The notes under the pieces: generated by a model | Told to the model about the DNA's origin: nothing | Databases searched by the model: none | Seen by the model: only the letters and a program-made list of their open reading frames with translations | Program-made: the position numbers and the translations under genes | NCBI GenBank assembly: GCA_037577475.1 | Contig: CM075201.1 | Span: forward strand, 11,885,501 to 11,949,500 | From: Chaunax sp. Z400 | Lineage: Eukaryota; Chordata; Actinopteri; Lophiiformes; Chaunacidae | Direction: 5' to 3' | DNA: 64,000 nt | Shown here: piece after piece, positions 63,550-64,000 of the stretch | Position numbering within the stretch: position 1 is the first letter of the stretch | How the letters are laid out: every line of letters starts with the position of its first letter

Positions 63550-63900
63550 AAACAATGGCTTACAAAATGCTCACAGAAATGCCGGCTATGGAGCTCTCCG
63601 GCAGCCGAATGATCACAGACAGGGTTAGAGGTTGATCGACGAAACTGACTGCACGGCACCAAGTACACAATCGCCCTTTATTAGCCTTTATAAGACAGGC
63701 TAACTCGTGTGTTCGACTGCTACCGACAGGACCAAGTGCTTTCGTCCACTTGCGACTGAAGCAGCTGTGACTGATGCCCCTGTTAATCCATTAACATCAT
63801 CTTCTGAAACACATTCCTGCAGGCGACGGTATGTCCTGCAGCTTTTATAGTCGCGCACAGAAGTGGGCTCACTGGCAAAACGCACACGCAAATTCTGACA
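63550..63900 (-). promoter_or_regulatory. TATA plus poly(A)-signal module, LTR-like or promoter-like
   Basis: On the minus strand a TATA box (CTATAAAAG, 63850-63842) is followed about 165 bp later by CTAATAAAGGGCGATTGTG (AATAAA 63682-63677). A compact TATA to AATAAA spacing with a GT-rich stretch after it is the layout of a retrotransposon LTR R region. No internal retroelement sequence or clear TG...CA ends with a target duplication were seen. It might instead be a genuine promoter for pak3. Confidence 0.3.
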
Positions 63901-64000
63901 ACAGCAACTGGTATCCAATCAATCAGGCCACTATCTGGTCAGCAAATACAGAGACAGAAATCAATGGCTGCAACATTAAATAAGTACCATGTGACATGTG

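Larger units (their letters stand above)
60923..64000. other. Region upstream of the pak3 coding exons
   Basis: No protein-coding exon was recognised. It contains a perfect AT-centred palindrome (62168-62201), a G-rich tract (63211-63256) and a TATA-box plus AATAAA module on the minus strand (63670-63850). A pak3 non-coding first exon and promoter may lie here or beyond the window. Confidence 0.4.

Overview
The window is vertebrate nuclear DNA, most likely from a percomorph-type teleost. Its genes are split by GT-AG introns, long AT-rich non-coding stretches separate them, and the repeats (tRNA-derived SINEs, Tc1/mariner relics and MITEs, CA/TA/AAT microsatellites) are typical of ray-finned fish. 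I see no bacterial, organellar or viral gene.

Three complete protein-coding genes can be assembled exon by exon with matching phases. (1) dcx (doublecortin), + strand: a probable non-coding first exon and promoter near 5.96-6.17 kb, six coding exons between 9572 and 27590 (350 aa), and probably a long 3' UTR to about 31.15 kb. (2) capn6 (a TRA-3/calpain-5-like calpain), + strand: 12 coding exons between 36527 and 44406 (643 aa). (3) pak3 (p21-activated kinase 3), - strand: 14 coding exons from 60900 down to 48548 (554 aa), with a probable 3' UTR to about 45.56 kb. A candidate 63-nt in-frame cassette exon lies at 55706-55768.

The order dcx > capn6 > < pak3 matches the human Xq23 block DCX-CAPN6-PAK3, including the tail-to-tail arrangement of CAPN6 and PAK3. 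This synteny supports calling the calpain capn6, even though its protein keeps the catalytic Cys/His/Asn that human CAPN6 has largely lost. dcx and pak3 both act on the neuronal cytoskeleton (microtubules, and actin downstream of Rac/Cdc42). CAPN6 in mammals is described as microtubule-associated.

Layout: 1-2.1 kb, a MITE-like repeat next to an unrecognised minus-strand ORF with a close poly(A) signal; 2.1-5.9 kb, no gene recognised; 6-31 kb, dcx with introns up to 9.3 kb; 31.3-31.6 kb, a Tc1 transposase relic; 31.6-36.5 kb, intergenic; 36.5-45 kb, capn6; 45.5-60.9 kb, pak3; 61-64 kb, upstream of the pak3 coding exons, with a palindrome, a G-rich tract and an LTR-like or promoter-like module. 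Several mobile elements sit within about 10-60 bp of splice sites. I found no convincing new multi-gene system. The most interesting points are the triad-retaining capn6, the candidate pak3 cassette exon, and the splice-site-hugging transposons.
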